This document shows, one piece after another, positions 1 to 10,741 of a stretch of DNA of 64,000 nt (positions are counted from its first letter, which is position 1; each line of letters begins with the position of its first letter). Made by a program: the position numbers and the translations under genes. Source of the stretch: Clostridia bacterium (lineage in GTDB: Bacteria > Bacillota > Clostridia > Christensenellales > Aristaeellaceae); assembly GCA_017395065.1 (NCBI GenBank), contig JAFPWH010000071.1, positions 62,001-126,000 of the forward strand. The letters run 5' to 3'. Below the pieces are notes generated by a model. The model was given only the letters and a program-made list of their open reading frames with translations, had not been told where the DNA came from and made no database searches.

Positions 1-1035
1 GCGCAATTGCCCGCACGCGCCCTGTATGTCGTCTCCCATCTCGCGCCGTCTGGTGACGGAGATGTGCCTTTGCTCGAGTCTTTGTATAAAGCTTTCGGTC
101 TGCTCCTTCGTTACGCCCTTGAGCGCGCGCTCCTTCACTTCGTTTAAGGGGATGACGTTTACGTGGCACTGCATGCCGCGCAAAAGCCCCGCAAGCTCGT
201 CCGCGTGGCTGAGCTCGCAGTTGACGCCGCCGACCAGGGCGTATTCGAAGATCACGCGGCGGCCCGTCTTTTCTATATAATACCTGCACGCCTTGAGTAC
301 GTCGCTTATGCCGTAGGCGTTTGCGACGGGCATGAGCTGCCTTCGTATGTCGTCGTTCGGCGCGTGCAGGGAGACCGACAGCGTGACCGGCAGCCCTTCG
401 TCCGCGAGGCGGTACATTTTGTCCACCAGCCCGCAGGTCGAAAGGCTCACGTTTCTGAGCGATATGTTCAGCCCCTTTTCGGCGTTGACGAGCCTCAGAA
501 AGCGGACCGATTCGTCGTAGTTGTCCAGCGGTTCTCCGCTGCCCATCATGACGATGTTGTGTATGCCGTATTCGCCGGGCGTGAGCGCCTGTATGCGGCG
601 GTTGACCGCGAGCACCTGTCCCAGTATTTCGCCCGCGCTCAGGCTGCGAACGCAGCCGTCCAGCGTGGAGGCGCAGAACTTGCAGCCCATGCGGCAGCCC
701 ACCTGCGTGGAAACGCACAGCGTATCCCCGTAGCGATAGCGCATACGCACGCCCTCGATCAGATTGCCGTCGGGGAGCTCGTAGAGATATTTCTCCGTGC
801 CGTCGATCTTGGAGGTCAGGCTTTCGCGTATCTTCACGCCGTTTACGTAGGCGACCTGTTCGAGCTTGCTTCTTAGCGCCTTCGAAAGGTTCGTCATTTC
901 GCCGATCGCTGCGCCCTGTCTGATCCACGCCGCCAGCTGTTCGGCCCTGAAAGCGCTTTCGCCCAGCGACAGCACGAACGCCTTCAATTCCTCGAAGCTC
1001 AAGCCGCAAAGCTCGGTTTTGCCCTCGAAGCCCAT
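1..1035 (-). CDS. rlmN: 23S rRNA (adenine2503-C2)-methyltransferase RlmN, 3' end cut by window
   Basis: Radical SAM enzyme that methylates C2 of A2503 in 23S rRNA (and A37 of some tRNAs). Translating from 1035 gives 345 residues with no stop before the window edge. The CxxxCxxC iron-sulfur motif reads CRMGCKFC. The upstream catalytic cysteine lies in TLCVSTQVGC, and the C-terminal catalytic cysteine in GDDIQGACGQL, right at the edge, so only a few residues are missing. The ATG overlaps the rsmB stop (ATGA), so it is translationally coupled as the last visible gene of the priA-def-fmt-rsmB run. Confidence 0.96.
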   Translation of the reverse strand, partial: MGFEGKTELCGLSFEELKAFVLSLGESAFRAEQLAAWIRQGAAIGEMTNLSKALRSKLEQVAYVNGVKIRESLTSKIDGTEKYLYELPDGNLIEGVRMRYRYGDTLCVSTQVGCRMGCKFCASTLDGCVRSLSAGEILGQVLAVNRRIQALTPGEYGIHNIVMMGSGEPLDNYDESVRFLRLVNAEKGLNISLRNVSLSTCGLVDKMYRLADEGLPVTLSVSLHAPNDDIRRQLMPVANAYGISDVLKACRYYIEKTGRRVIFEYALVGGVNCELSHADELAGLLRGMQCHVNVIPLNEVKERALKGVTKEQTESFIQRLEQRHISVTRRREMGDDIQGACGQLR

Positions 1036-2555
1036 CACAGCACCCTTTTCAGTCTGGCGATGAAGAAGCCTTCAAGGCCGTCCCTGTGGCCCAGCAGGAG
1101 CAGCATGCCGTCTTTGCTGAGGGGCCTCAGCTTTTCCGGAAGCCAGCTTACGTCCTCGTCAGGCCTGAATTCGGCGTGCTCCAGCAGGAAACGTCTGATC
1201 ATCTCTTCGTTTTCGCGGGGCAGCACCGTGCAAGTCGAATAGACCAGCGCGCCGCCGCGCTTTACGTATTCGCAGCAGGTGTTCAGAAGCTTTTGCTGCG
1301 TAAGCACGATTTCGCTTTCCTTTGCATGCGTCAGGTGATATTTGATGTCCGGCTTGTCCGCCATGACGCCAAGCCCCGAGCAGGGCGCGTCGATCAGCAC
1401 CGCGTCCATGCCGCAGATCATGTCTTCCTTCGTATCACAGGCGTCCCTGACCGCGCAGCGCAGGTTGTCCAGCCCCAAACGCTTTGCGTTTTGCTTCATC
1501 AGTTCGACCCTGTGCTCGTGCAGGTCCCAGGCGTAGACCCTCCCGCTGCCCTCCATCAGTTCGCAAAGGCACGCCGCCTTGCCGCCCGGCGCCGCGCAGG
1601 CGTCCAGCACGTTCATGCCGCGCCTCGGCTTTACCGCCATAGCCGCAAGGATCGCGCTTTGCCCCTGTATGGAGAAAAGCCCCTGCTTATAGCCTTCGCT
1701 GTCGATGAGCGCGCCCGCGTTCCTGACGAGGTGCGCGTGGGGGACGGGGGAGGACTTCCACTCGTACCCGTTTTCATCCAAAAACCGCTCCAGAAGCTCG
1801 TCCGAGCTTTTGAGCAGGTTCGGGCGGAGCGTGTCGTATCTTTCCTCCGGCCGGTAGGCGAGCAGCTTTTCGGCCTCCTCGAAGCCGTAGGCGTCCATCA
1901 GCATTTCCACCGTGTCGGGGCTTGCGGAATACTCCGTCTCGAGGTATTTTTTCGGCTCTGCCGTTTTGTCGATCGCGTTCAACGTTCCGGCGTCGCGCGC
2001 GCGGATGAGATTTCTCAGAACCACGTTCACGAAGCCCGCGGCTTCTTCCCGCTTATAGAGCCTCGCCTGGTTCACGGCCTCGTTCACCGCCGCAAAGGGC
2101 GGTATGCGGTCGAGATAGAGGATCTGCGCGGCGGCCACGTGCAGTATGCAGGTCACGATCTGCTCGGGCGGCTGCTTGATGAAGGGGGAGAGCAGAAATT
2201 CCGTCTTCATCCGGTGCTCCACGCACTGATAGAATATGTTCGTCGCAAGACGCCTGTCCTCCGGAGAAAGACGGGCGGATTTAAGCTGCTTGTCCAGCGA
2301 AAGATTGGAATAGCTGCCCTGATAGTACACGTCGTAGAGCGCCTTGAGCGCCGTGAGGCGAGCGCTGCCGGCCGTACCGGGCGTTTTGTCCCTTCCGGGC
2401 GCGTTGTCCTTCCCGGGTGCTTTGTTCCTTCCGGGTGCTTTGTCCTTTGCGGGCGCTCTTTTTGCCCCGGCGGGTCTGAAGCCCGGTTTTCCGAAGCTGC
2501 CGCGCTTTTGAAATCTATCGCCTTTGCCGGGCGCGTTTTTATCGCTTCTGTTCAT
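1035..2555 (-). CDS. rsmB: 16S rRNA (cytosine967-C5)-methyltransferase RsmB
   Basis: Methylates C967 of 16S rRNA using SAM. The 506-residue protein has an N-terminal NusB-like RNA-binding domain (about 60-190) and a NOL1/NOP2/Sun catalytic domain. The latter shows SAM motif DACAAPGGK (318-326), the APCSG cysteine (391-395) and the STCT cysteine (442). I chose the ATG at 2555 because GGAAAG precedes it; an upstream in-frame start at 2624 would run 29 bp into fmt. Unusual: residues about 30-60 form a basic Pro-Gly hexapeptide repeat (KAPGRN-like) encoded by an 18-bp tandem repeat, before the NusB domain. The gene ends in an ATGA overlap with rlmN. Confidence 0.94.
   Translation of the reverse strand: MNRSDKNAPGKGDRFQKRGSFGKPGFRPAGAKRAPAKDKAPGRNKAPGKDNAPGRDKTPGTAGSARLTALKALYDVYYQGSYSNLSLDKQLKSARLSPEDRRLATNIFYQCVEHRMKTEFLLSPFIKQPPEQIVTCILHVAAAQILYLDRIPPFAAVNEAVNQARLYKREEAAGFVNVVLRNLIRARDAGTLNAIDKTAEPKKYLETEYSASPDTVEMLMDAYGFEEAEKLLAYRPEERYDTLRPNLLKSSDELLERFLDENGYEWKSSPVPHAHLVRNAGALIDSEGYKQGLFSIQGQSAILAAMAVKPRRGMNVLDACAAPGGKAACLCELMEGSGRVYAWDLHEHRVELMKQNAKRLGLDNLRCAVRDACDTKEDMICGMDAVLIDAPCSGLGVMADKPDIKYHLTHAKESEIVLTQQKLLNTCCEYVKRGGALVYSTCTVLPRENEEMIRRFLLEHAEFRPDEDVSWLPEKLRPLSKDGMLLLLGHRDGLEGFFIARLKRVL
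2377..2466 (-). repeat. 18-bp tandem repeat inside rsmB
   Basis: Four and a half copies of an 18-bp unit (plus strand, ccgggtgctttgtccttc-like) at 2377, 2395, 2413, 2431 and, partly degraded, 2449. It stays in frame and encodes a basic K-A-P-G-R/K-N/D hexapeptide repeat in the disordered N-terminal tail of RsmB. Copies differ by a few bases, so the array is probably prone to length change without frameshift. Confidence 0.85.
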
Positions 2556-2595
2556 GAAAGAATCTTTCCTTTCCCTGCGGTGAAAGACTGCGCGC

Positions 2596-3549
2596 TTATT
2601 GCGCTTCACCGGCCGCGTCGCCAAGGACCGTGCCGGCCGGGAGCTGTTTTCCGCTCAGGTACGCTTTTGCCGCCATGCGTTTGGAACCGGGCATCTGCAA
2701 TTCGAGTATCTCCACCGCGCCGCCTGCGCACTTTATCTTTAGGCCCTCCTTTGCGGAGGAAACGAGCACGCTGCCGTTTGCGGCAGGGTTTTCGCAGTCG
2801 CAGACGGACGCCTTCCAGACCTTGAGCGTTTCTCCGCCAAAATACGTGTACGCGCCCGGCCAGGGATTTACGCCGCGAACGAGATCGCATATGTGTTTCG
2901 CTTCCTGGTTCCAGTCGATTTGGCCGAGCGCCTTGTCCAGCATCGGCTCGTAGCTCATCAGCGCTTCGTCCTGCTTTACGGGCGTGATCTTGCCGGAAAC
3001 GTATCCTTCTATCGTCTCTTTGAGCAATTCTCCGCCGATTTCGGCCAGCCGCTCGGTGAGCTCGCCTGCGGTCTCGCCGGGCAGGATCGCCGTCTCGCGC
3101 TTCAAAAGAATGTCTCCGGTGTCGAGCCCCGCGTTCGTCAGCATCGTCGTAACGCCCGTAACGCTTTCGCCCTGAATGATGCTCCAGTTGATCGGCGCCG
3201 CGCCCCTGTGCCTGGGCAAAAGGGAAGCGTGCACGTTGATCGTGCCCAGTTTCGGTACGTCCAGCAGCTTCTGACTCAAAATCTGCCCGAACGCGGCGGT
3301 CACGACGAGATCGGGCTTCAGCGCCCGCATCGCGTCCAGACCGGCCTGCCTGCGCACTTTCTCGAACTGAAACACCGGAAGGCCCTTTTCCTGCGCGAGC
3401 AGCTTTACGGGCGGCGCCTCTAACTTATGGCCGCGCCCGGCGGGCCGGTCCGGCTGCGTGAACACACCCACGACCTCGAGCGGCATTTCGCAAAGCACCC
3501 TGAGGGAGGGAAGCGCAAAGGACGGCGTCCCCATGAATACGACTCTCAC
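2596..3549 (-). CDS. fmt: Methionyl-tRNA formyltransferase
   Basis: Formylates the amino group of initiator Met-tRNA using 10-formyl-THF. The 317-residue protein begins [12 protein letters not shown] and carries the catalytic segment [15 protein letters not shown] with its downstream Asp, then the C-terminal OB-like tRNA-binding domain. The start is GTG at 3549, overlapping the def stop as GTGA, with GAGGAG eight bases upstream inside def; further upstream in-frame codons lie wholly inside def and look non-native. It is coupled to def, which removes the formyl group again, a common bacterial pairing. Confidence 0.95.
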   Translation of the reverse strand: MRVVFMGTPSFALPSLRVLCEMPLEVVGVFTQPDRPAGRGHKLEAPPVKLLAQEKGLPVFQFEKVRRQAGLDAMRALKPDLVVTAAFGQILSQKLLDVPKLGTINVHASLLPRHRGAAPINWSIIQGESVTGVTTMLTNAGLDTGDILLKRETAILPGETAGELTERLAEIGGELLKETIEGYVSGKITPVKQDEALMSYEPMLDKALGQIDWNQEAKHICDLVRGVNPWPGAYTYFGGETLKVWKASVCDCENPAANGSVLVSSAKEGLKIKCAGGAVEILELQMPGSKRMAAKAYLSGKQLPAGTVLGDAAGEAQ

Positions 3550-4031
3550 TTCGTCTTCTCCTCTTTCTGCTCGGTCTCCTTGTCCGTCACGTCCTCGATC
3601 ATCTTGTCGATGTAGAGGATGCCGTCCAGATGGTCGATCTCGTGGCAAAGCGCCACAGCCAAAAGTCCGTTTGCGTTGATCTCTATCTGCCTATTCCTCC
3701 TGTCGAGCGCGCGCACCTTGACGTTCTCGGGCCTTTCCACGGTGCAGCGCCTGCCGGGGATGCTAAGGCACCCTTCCGCGCCGATCTTGCTGCCGGAAGT
3801 CTCGACGATCTCCGGGTTGATCAGCTCCAGAAGCCCTTCGCCCACGTCGATCACCACGCACCTGCGCAATACGCCCACCTGCGGCGCGGCGAGCCCCACG
3901 CCCTCGGCGGCGTACATCGTCTCGGCCATGTCGTCGAGCAGTTGCTTGGTGTGCTTGTCTATTTCCTTCACGGGACGGCTGATCTTTCTTAAGGTCTCGT
4001 CCCCTTCGCGCAGTATCTTTCTGGTCGCCAT
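3546..4031 (-). CDS. def: Peptide deformylase
   Basis: Metal-dependent hydrolase that removes the N-formyl group from nascent proteins. All three family motifs are present in the 161 residues: GVGLAAPQ (45-52), EGCLS with the metal-binding Cys88, and HEIDH (130-134) with the catalytic Glu. The ATG at 4031 is preferred because TTGGAGGAAG lies just upstream; an in-frame TTG further 5' overlaps that ribosome site and would start inside the priA stop region. The gene lies 14 bp after priA and overlaps fmt by a GTGA. Confidence 0.96.
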   Translation of the reverse strand: MATRKILREGDETLRKISRPVKEIDKHTKQLLDDMAETMYAAEGVGLAAPQVGVLRRCVVIDVGEGLLELINPEIVETSGSKIGAEGCLSIPGRRCTVERPENVKVRALDRRNRQIEINANGLLAVALCHEIDHLDGILYIDKMIEDVTDKETEQKEEKTK

Positions 4032-4045
4032 TTGCTTCCTCCAAG

Positions 4046-6277
4046 TCAAAACATATTTGCGGGATTCACTTCGAGCTCCGCTTTCACGGTTCCTCTGTCC
4101 TTATTCTCTATTTTCTCCATTTCGGCTATGACGCCCTTCGTGTCGCCTGCCGTGTACATTTTTACCAGCACTTCATAGCGTTCCTCGCCCTTGATGCGCT
4201 TGATCGGCGCGGGACCCTCGTGTACGGAAAGCACGTGCTGCATCAGTCCGTTTTGCGTGAGCGCTTCCCTCAGCTGCTCCGACGCGTTTTTTGCCGCGGC
4301 GAAGGCGGCTTCGGCGTCCTGCGAAACCATCAAAAGCCGCGCGATCGTCGTGTACGGGGGATAGAGCGAGCGCTTTCTGTACGATATTTCTGCGTTGTAA
4401 AACGCGCGGTAATCCTGCCGCAGTGCGCATTTGAGCGCGTAGTGGTCAGGAGAATAAGTCTGTATGATCACCTTGCCCGGGATGTCCGCCCGTCCGGCGC
4501 GCCCGGCCACCTGCGTGATCAGCTGGAACGTCCTTTCGGCGCTGCGGTAATCCGGCAGGTTCAGCGTCGTGTCTGCCGCGACCACGCCGACCAGCGTCAC
4601 GTTCGGAAAATCCAGCCCCTTGGCGATCATCTGCGTGCCGACGAGTATGTCCGCTTTGCCCTTTCCGAAGGCTTCGAGGATGTCCGCGTGGGCGTCCTTT
4701 CCGCCCGTCGTGTCCATATCCATGCGCAGTACCGTCTTGTCCGGGAAGAGCTTTTGCGCTTCAAGCTGTATGCGTTCGGTGCCCGCACCGAAAAACTTGA
4801 TGAAACGGCTGTGACACTTTGGGCACTGCGCCGGCGTCTGCGCAACGGCGCCGCAGTAGTGGCATACGAGGCTGTCCGAGGATTGATGGTAGGTCATCGC
4901 CACGTCGCAGTCCCGGCATTTGATCACGTATCCGCAGGCGCGGCAGTTCACGAACGTCGAATGTCCGCGCCGGTTAATAAACAGCATCGCCTGTTGATTT
5001 TTGTCCATGCAGCTTTTGAGCTCGCGGATGAGGCTGAGGGAGAAAATGCCCTTGTTTCCGTTTGAAAGCTCGCTTCGCATGTCCACCAGCTCGCATTCCG
5101 GCATGGGCCTGTCCAGCGCGCGCCTGTCCATTTCGAGCAGCGTCAGCTTGTTTTCCGGCCTGACCCTCGGCATCGTGCGCATAAAGCTGCTTATGCTGGG
5201 CGTCGCGCTGCCCAGAAGCAGGATGCCTCCCGACAGGCGCACCCTTTCGGCGGCGATCTCCCTTGCGTCGTATCTCGGGCGCTTTTCCGAGAGATACGCG
5301 CCCTCGTGCTCCTCGTCTATGATGATCGCGCCGGGGTTTTCGAGCGGCGCGAAGACCGCACTTCTTGCGCCGATGACTACTTTGGCTTCACCGCTGCGGA
5401 TCCGCTGCCATTCGTCGTATCTTTCACCCGCGGACAGGCGGGAATGCAGCACGGCGGAAAGGCAGCCGAACCTCGCGTGGAACCAGCCGACGGTCTGCGG
5501 TGTCAGCGCGATCTCGGGCACGAGGATGATCGTCCCGCGGCCGCGGCCGAGCAATTCCCTGATCAGACGTATGTAGACCTCGGTCTTTCCGCTGCCGGTC
5601 ACGCCGTAGAGCAGAAAACGCCCGCCTGAGCCGATGGCCTGCGTAAGAGAGTCGACCACGTCCTTTTGCTGTTCGGTCAGGGGCGGATCGACGCTGCTCC
5701 TGTCCGACTCGTATACTTTAGGCGCGCGCCGCACGCTTTTTGCGTACACCTGCGCGACGCCCTTTTTTGCGAGCGCATTGCACAGCGCGCTCGCTCCGCC
5801 CACCGTGCGGTTCAGCTCCTCGAGGCTAAGCTCTCCGCCGCCAAGCGCTTCGACGACTTTCAACTGCGCGGGCGCGTTTTTGCATTTTTGCCGCGCTTCG
5901 TCTACGGTCAGTACGAGCCTCACCACGCGCAGGGTCTTTTCTTTGACTGTGCCTGCGCGCATCTGCGGCGGCATCATCAGCCGCAGCGCGTCCGTGGTCG
6001 TGCACAGGTATTTGTCCTTCATGAACGAAGCGAGTCTCAGCATTTCCGGCAGGATCACGCTTTGCTCGCCGATCCTCGAAAGAACGGGCTTGAGCTTGTC
6101 GCTTTCTACGCCGCATTCGTCGCTTACGTCCAGCACGTAGCCCTCGATCTGCCTTTTGCCGAAACTCACCCTGACCATGTCGCCGGCCTGCAAAAGCATC
6201 CCGTCCGGCACGGTATAGGTAAACGGCCTGTCGAGCAGGGGAGCGTTCAAATCGACGGCAACCTTCGCGTAGCGCAT
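4046..6277 (-). CDS. priA: Primosomal protein N' (replication restart helicase PriA)
   Basis: 3'-5' DEXH helicase that reloads the replisome at stalled forks. The 743 residues show an N-terminal DNA-binding domain, Walker A GVTGSGKT (225-232), a DEEH box (321-324), the paired-cysteine zinc module ([13 protein letters not shown], then CHYCG and CPKCHS) and the helicase C lobe with [14 protein letters not shown]. Start ATG at 6277 lies two bases after the coaBC stop. The length is typical for the family, and the coaBC-priA-def-fmt order is widely conserved in Bacillota. Confidence 0.97.
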   Translation of the reverse strand: MRYAKVAVDLNAPLLDRPFTYTVPDGMLLQAGDMVRVSFGKRQIEGYVLDVSDECGVESDKLKPVLSRIGEQSVILPEMLRLASFMKDKYLCTTTDALRLMMPPQMRAGTVKEKTLRVVRLVLTVDEARQKCKNAPAQLKVVEALGGGELSLEELNRTVGGASALCNALAKKGVAQVYAKSVRRAPKVYESDRSSVDPPLTEQQKDVVDSLTQAIGSGGRFLLYGVTGSGKTEVYIRLIRELLGRGRGTIILVPEIALTPQTVGWFHARFGCLSAVLHSRLSAGERYDEWQRIRSGEAKVVIGARSAVFAPLENPGAIIIDEEHEGAYLSEKRPRYDAREIAAERVRLSGGILLLGSATPSISSFMRTMPRVRPENKLTLLEMDRRALDRPMPECELVDMRSELSNGNKGIFSLSLIRELKSCMDKNQQAMLFINRRGHSTFVNCRACGYVIKCRDCDVAMTYHQSSDSLVCHYCGAVAQTPAQCPKCHSRFIKFFGAGTERIQLEAQKLFPDKTVLRMDMDTTGGKDAHADILEAFGKGKADILVGTQMIAKGLDFPNVTLVGVVAADTTLNLPDYRSAERTFQLITQVAGRAGRADIPGKVIIQTYSPDHYALKCALRQDYRAFYNAEISYRKRSLYPPYTTIARLLMVSQDAEAAFAAAKNASEQLREALTQNGLMQHVLSVHEGPAPIKRIKGEERYEVLVKMYTAGDTKGVIAEMEKIENKDRGTVKAELEVNPANMF

Positions 6278-6279
6278 CT

Positions 6280-7470
6280 TCAGCCTTTTCTTATGCGAAG
6301 CACTTCGTCCAGGATCGCGTCCGCCACGTCTCTTTTCGTCATCAGCGGATAGCTCTTTGCGCCTTCGTCCGAGATCATCGTCACGATGTTCGTGTCCACG
6401 CCGAAACCGGCGCCCTGCGCGGTCACGTCGTTTAGCACGATGAGGTCGGCGTTTTTGCTTTTGCGCTTTGTGTCCGCCTTTTCGACGCTCGCGTCGGTCT
6501 CCGCAGCGAAAGCTACCAGCGTTTGGTTTTCCCGTTTTGCCGCGCCGATCGCCTTTGCGATGTCTTTTGTGTTTACGAGTTTTAAGGTCATGCCGTTTCC
6601 GGTCTTCTTTATTTTCTGACCGGAGACGTTTTCCACGGTGAAATCAGCGGGCGCGGCCGCCTGGATCACGACGTCCGAACTCTTTGCAAGCTCAGTCACC
6701 GCGTCGTACATATCCTGCGTGGACAGCACGTCGTACACTTCTGCGCCGACGGGCTTTTGAAGTTCTGTTTTTCCGCTCACGAGGCGCACGTTCGCGCCGC
6801 GCGCAAGCGCCGCTTCGCAGATCGCGTAGCCCATTTTGCCCGTGGAACGGTTGCTCAGAAAGCGCACGGGGTCGATCATTTCCCTCGTCGCGCCCGCCGT
6901 CACGAGTATGTTCAGCCCCGCAAGATCGTGTATGGGATTGAGCAAAGCGACGGTCGCCTTCAATATCTCTTCCGGCTCGCTCATGCGGCCTTCGTCGCTG
7001 TCGCCGCAGGCGAGATCGCCCCGGCCGGGCCCTACGAAGGCAAAGCCGCGCTGCTTCAATACTTCCGCGTTTTCCCGGGTCGCCGCGCTTTTCCACATGA
7101 CCGTGTTCATCGCGGGCGCGATCAGCACGGGGCAGGGCATCGCCATGACGGACGTGGAAACCAAGTCGTCCGCGATGCCGGCGCGGATTTTTGCCAGCAT
7201 GTTGGCGGTCGCCGGCGCGATCACGCAGAGGTCCGCGAATTTCGCAAGGGAGATGTGCTCGATTTCCCAGCTGTACTCGAACATGTCCCTCGAGACGCGC
7301 TCGCCGGAGAGCGTTTCGAAGGTCATGGGCGTTACGAAGTGCTCGGCGCTCTTCGTCATCATCACGCGTACCTGCGCGCCTTGCTTTTTGTACAGGCGCA
7401 CCAGTTCACAGCTTTTGTAGGCTGCGATGCCGCCTGTAACTGCCAAAACGATGTGCTTTCCCTTGAGCAT
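6280..7470 (-). CDS. coaBC: Bifunctional phosphopantothenoylcysteine decarboxylase/synthetase
   Basis: Carries out two steps of coenzyme A synthesis: CoaB couples cysteine to 4'-phosphopantothenate, and CoaC decarboxylates the product using FMN. The N-terminal CoaC half shows VTGGIAAYK, His72, PAMNTVMW (119-126) and the substrate-clamp cysteine in LACGDSDEGRM (Cys155). The CoaB half begins near residue 188 (NILVTAGATREMIDPVR) with the STGKMG segment and a downstream KIKKTGNG loop. At 396 residues it is full length. It sits between rpoZ and priA, the usual Bacillota order. Confidence 0.96.
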   Translation of the reverse strand: MLKGKHIVLAVTGGIAAYKSCELVRLYKKQGAQVRVMMTKSAEHFVTPMTFETLSGERVSRDMFEYSWEIEHISLAKFADLCVIAPATANMLAKIRAGIADDLVSTSVMAMPCPVLIAPAMNTVMWKSAATRENAEVLKQRGFAFVGPGRGDLACGDSDEGRMSEPEEILKATVALLNPIHDLAGLNILVTAGATREMIDPVRFLSNRSTGKMGYAICEAALARGANVRLVSGKTELQKPVGAEVYDVLSTQDMYDAVTELAKSSDVVIQAAAPADFTVENVSGQKIKKTGNGMTLKLVNTKDIAKAIGAAKRENQTLVAFAAETDASVEKADTKRKSKNADLIVLNDVTAQGAGFGVDTNIVTMISDEGAKSYPLMTKRDVADAILDEVLRIRKG

Positions 7471-7564
7471 CCTGTCCTCCGCGTCAATTTAAGCCAAAAT
7501 ACACCAAACAGCCGGAGCTTTCTGCATTTTTGCAAAAGCTTCGGCATTTGCGTCCGTCTTTTCC

Positions 7565-7777
7565 TCAGTCCTCCGAGGTGTCGGTCTTGTCGTAGGTCAA
7601 AAGCCCGCGGTTGATCTCCTCGATGGCGATGGCGAGGGGCTTGTTGTTGTCCTTTGCGTCGTAGAGGGGCTGAGCGCCGTCGATCAGCTGGCGGGCGCGC
7701 TTTGCGGCTTCAACGGCCAGCGTGTAACGGTTTTCCGTGCGCTTGAGCAGGCTGTTGATGGGGGGTTCGGTCATCAT
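7565..7777 (-). CDS. rpoZ: RNA polymerase omega subunit
   Basis: Small RNA polymerase assembly subunit. The 70-residue product contains the omega signature RYTLAVEAAKRARQL followed by the conserved PLAIAIEEINRGLL segment. Two consecutive ATG codons occur (7777 and 7774); AGAAGGAG nine bases upstream favours the first. It lies about 40 bp downstream of yicC and upstream of coaBC. The gmk and remA genes that usually separate yicC from rpoZ are not here. Confidence 0.93.
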   Translation of the reverse strand: MMTEPPINSLLKRTENRYTLAVEAAKRARQLIDGAQPLYDAKDNNKPLAIAIEEINRGLLTYDKTDTSED

Positions 7778-7818
7778 ATGGTTTTGCTCCTTCTGATCAT
7801 GCGGTAGTCTTTTTTGTG

Positions 7819-8691
7819 TTATTCTATGTTCTGCAGCTGCTCGCGCAGCTTCTCGATAGCGCTTTTGCATTCGATGCAGGCCTGCGTGATCGGCAGGTCC
7901 TGAGACTTCGAGGAAACGGTATTGACCTCGCGATTCATTTCCTGCACCAGAAAATCCAGGCTCCTTCCGGCGGGCGCGCTCTGCCCGCACAGCTCGCGGG
8001 CGTGCTTTATGTGGCTCCTTAAGCGCACGGTTTCCTCGTCCACGGCGGCTTTGTCCGCCATGAGGGCGACCTCCTGCGCGATGCGCGCGGGATCAACGCC
8101 GCCGCCTGTGAGTTCTTTCAGGCGCTCGCTCAGCCGCCCGGAATACTCTTTCACGGTCTCGGGGTAGCGCTCGTCGATCAGAAAGCTCTTCTGCTCGATC
8201 TCGTCCAGTATGACGAGCAGCGCTTCTTCCATGCGGTTGCCTTCGCTTTGACGCATTTCGATCAGCCTGTCCAGCGCCTGCGAAAGCGCTTCGTCCATCA
8301 GACCTTGCAGCGCTTCCTCGTCCTCTTCGGCTTCGCTTGCGCTGAGCACGTCGGGGAAGGACGCGATCTGTTCAAATCCGCTCTGTTCGTTCAGGCCCAG
8401 AACGCGGTTCAGCTGCATAAGCGCCTCTTTGTACCTTTCGGCAAGGCTCAGATCGGTCCTTACCTCTCTTGCATCGGGGCGCAGGTTCTGATAGCTCACG
8501 CTCACGTCCAGGTGGCCCCTCGCGATCTTCTGTGCGATGTGCTTTCGCATGCTGTCCTCGAGAAAGCCGAGGGATCGCGGCATGCGCAGGCTGATGTCCA
8601 AAAAGCGGTGATTGACGCTTCTGATTTCCACGCTGAGGCTCCTGCCGTCGCGGCTTACCATGCTCCTGCCGTAGCCGGTCATGGATTTCAT
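7819..8691 (-). CDS. yicC: YicC-family endoribonuclease
   Basis: Recognised by the N-terminal signature MKSMTGYGR and NHRFLDISLRMPRSL, and by the C-terminal DUF1732 part ending in the conserved CIECKSAIEKLREQLQN segment. Members have been described as endoribonucleases affecting RNA stability; the physiological substrate here is unknown. Full length at 290 residues, with GAGGCG upstream of the ATG. It is the first gene of the rpoZ-coaBC-priA run and has an extended -10 element about 30 bp upstream. Confidence 0.92.
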   Translation of the reverse strand: MKSMTGYGRSMVSRDGRSLSVEIRSVNHRFLDISLRMPRSLGFLEDSMRKHIAQKIARGHLDVSVSYQNLRPDAREVRTDLSLAERYKEALMQLNRVLGLNEQSGFEQIASFPDVLSASEAEEDEEALQGLMDEALSQALDRLIEMRQSEGNRMEEALLVILDEIEQKSFLIDERYPETVKEYSGRLSERLKELTGGGVDPARIAQEVALMADKAAVDEETVRLRSHIKHARELCGQSAPAGRSLDFLVQEMNREVNTVSSKSQDLPITQACIECKSAIEKLREQLQNIE

Positions 8692-8718
8692 AAAATCGCC
8701 TCGCTTCCCGAATATAAT

Positions 8719-8728
8719 ATTATACCAC
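8719..8728 (-). promoter_or_regulatory. Extended -10 promoter element for yicC
   Basis: On the minus strand the sequence reads GTGGTATAAT, an extended -10 (TGn-TATAAT) 28 bp before the yicC ATG. No convincing -35 is visible at 17 bp. The same TGGTATAAT core recurs upstream of several other genes in this window. Confidence 0.6.
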
Positions 8729-8746
8729 TTCTGAAAGAAAGAATTG

Positions 8747-10741
<1,995 letters not shown>

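Noticed and set aside
1086..2825. Plus-strand open frame of 579 codons opposite rsmB and fmt
   Set aside because: Antisense shadow of two clearly identified genes.
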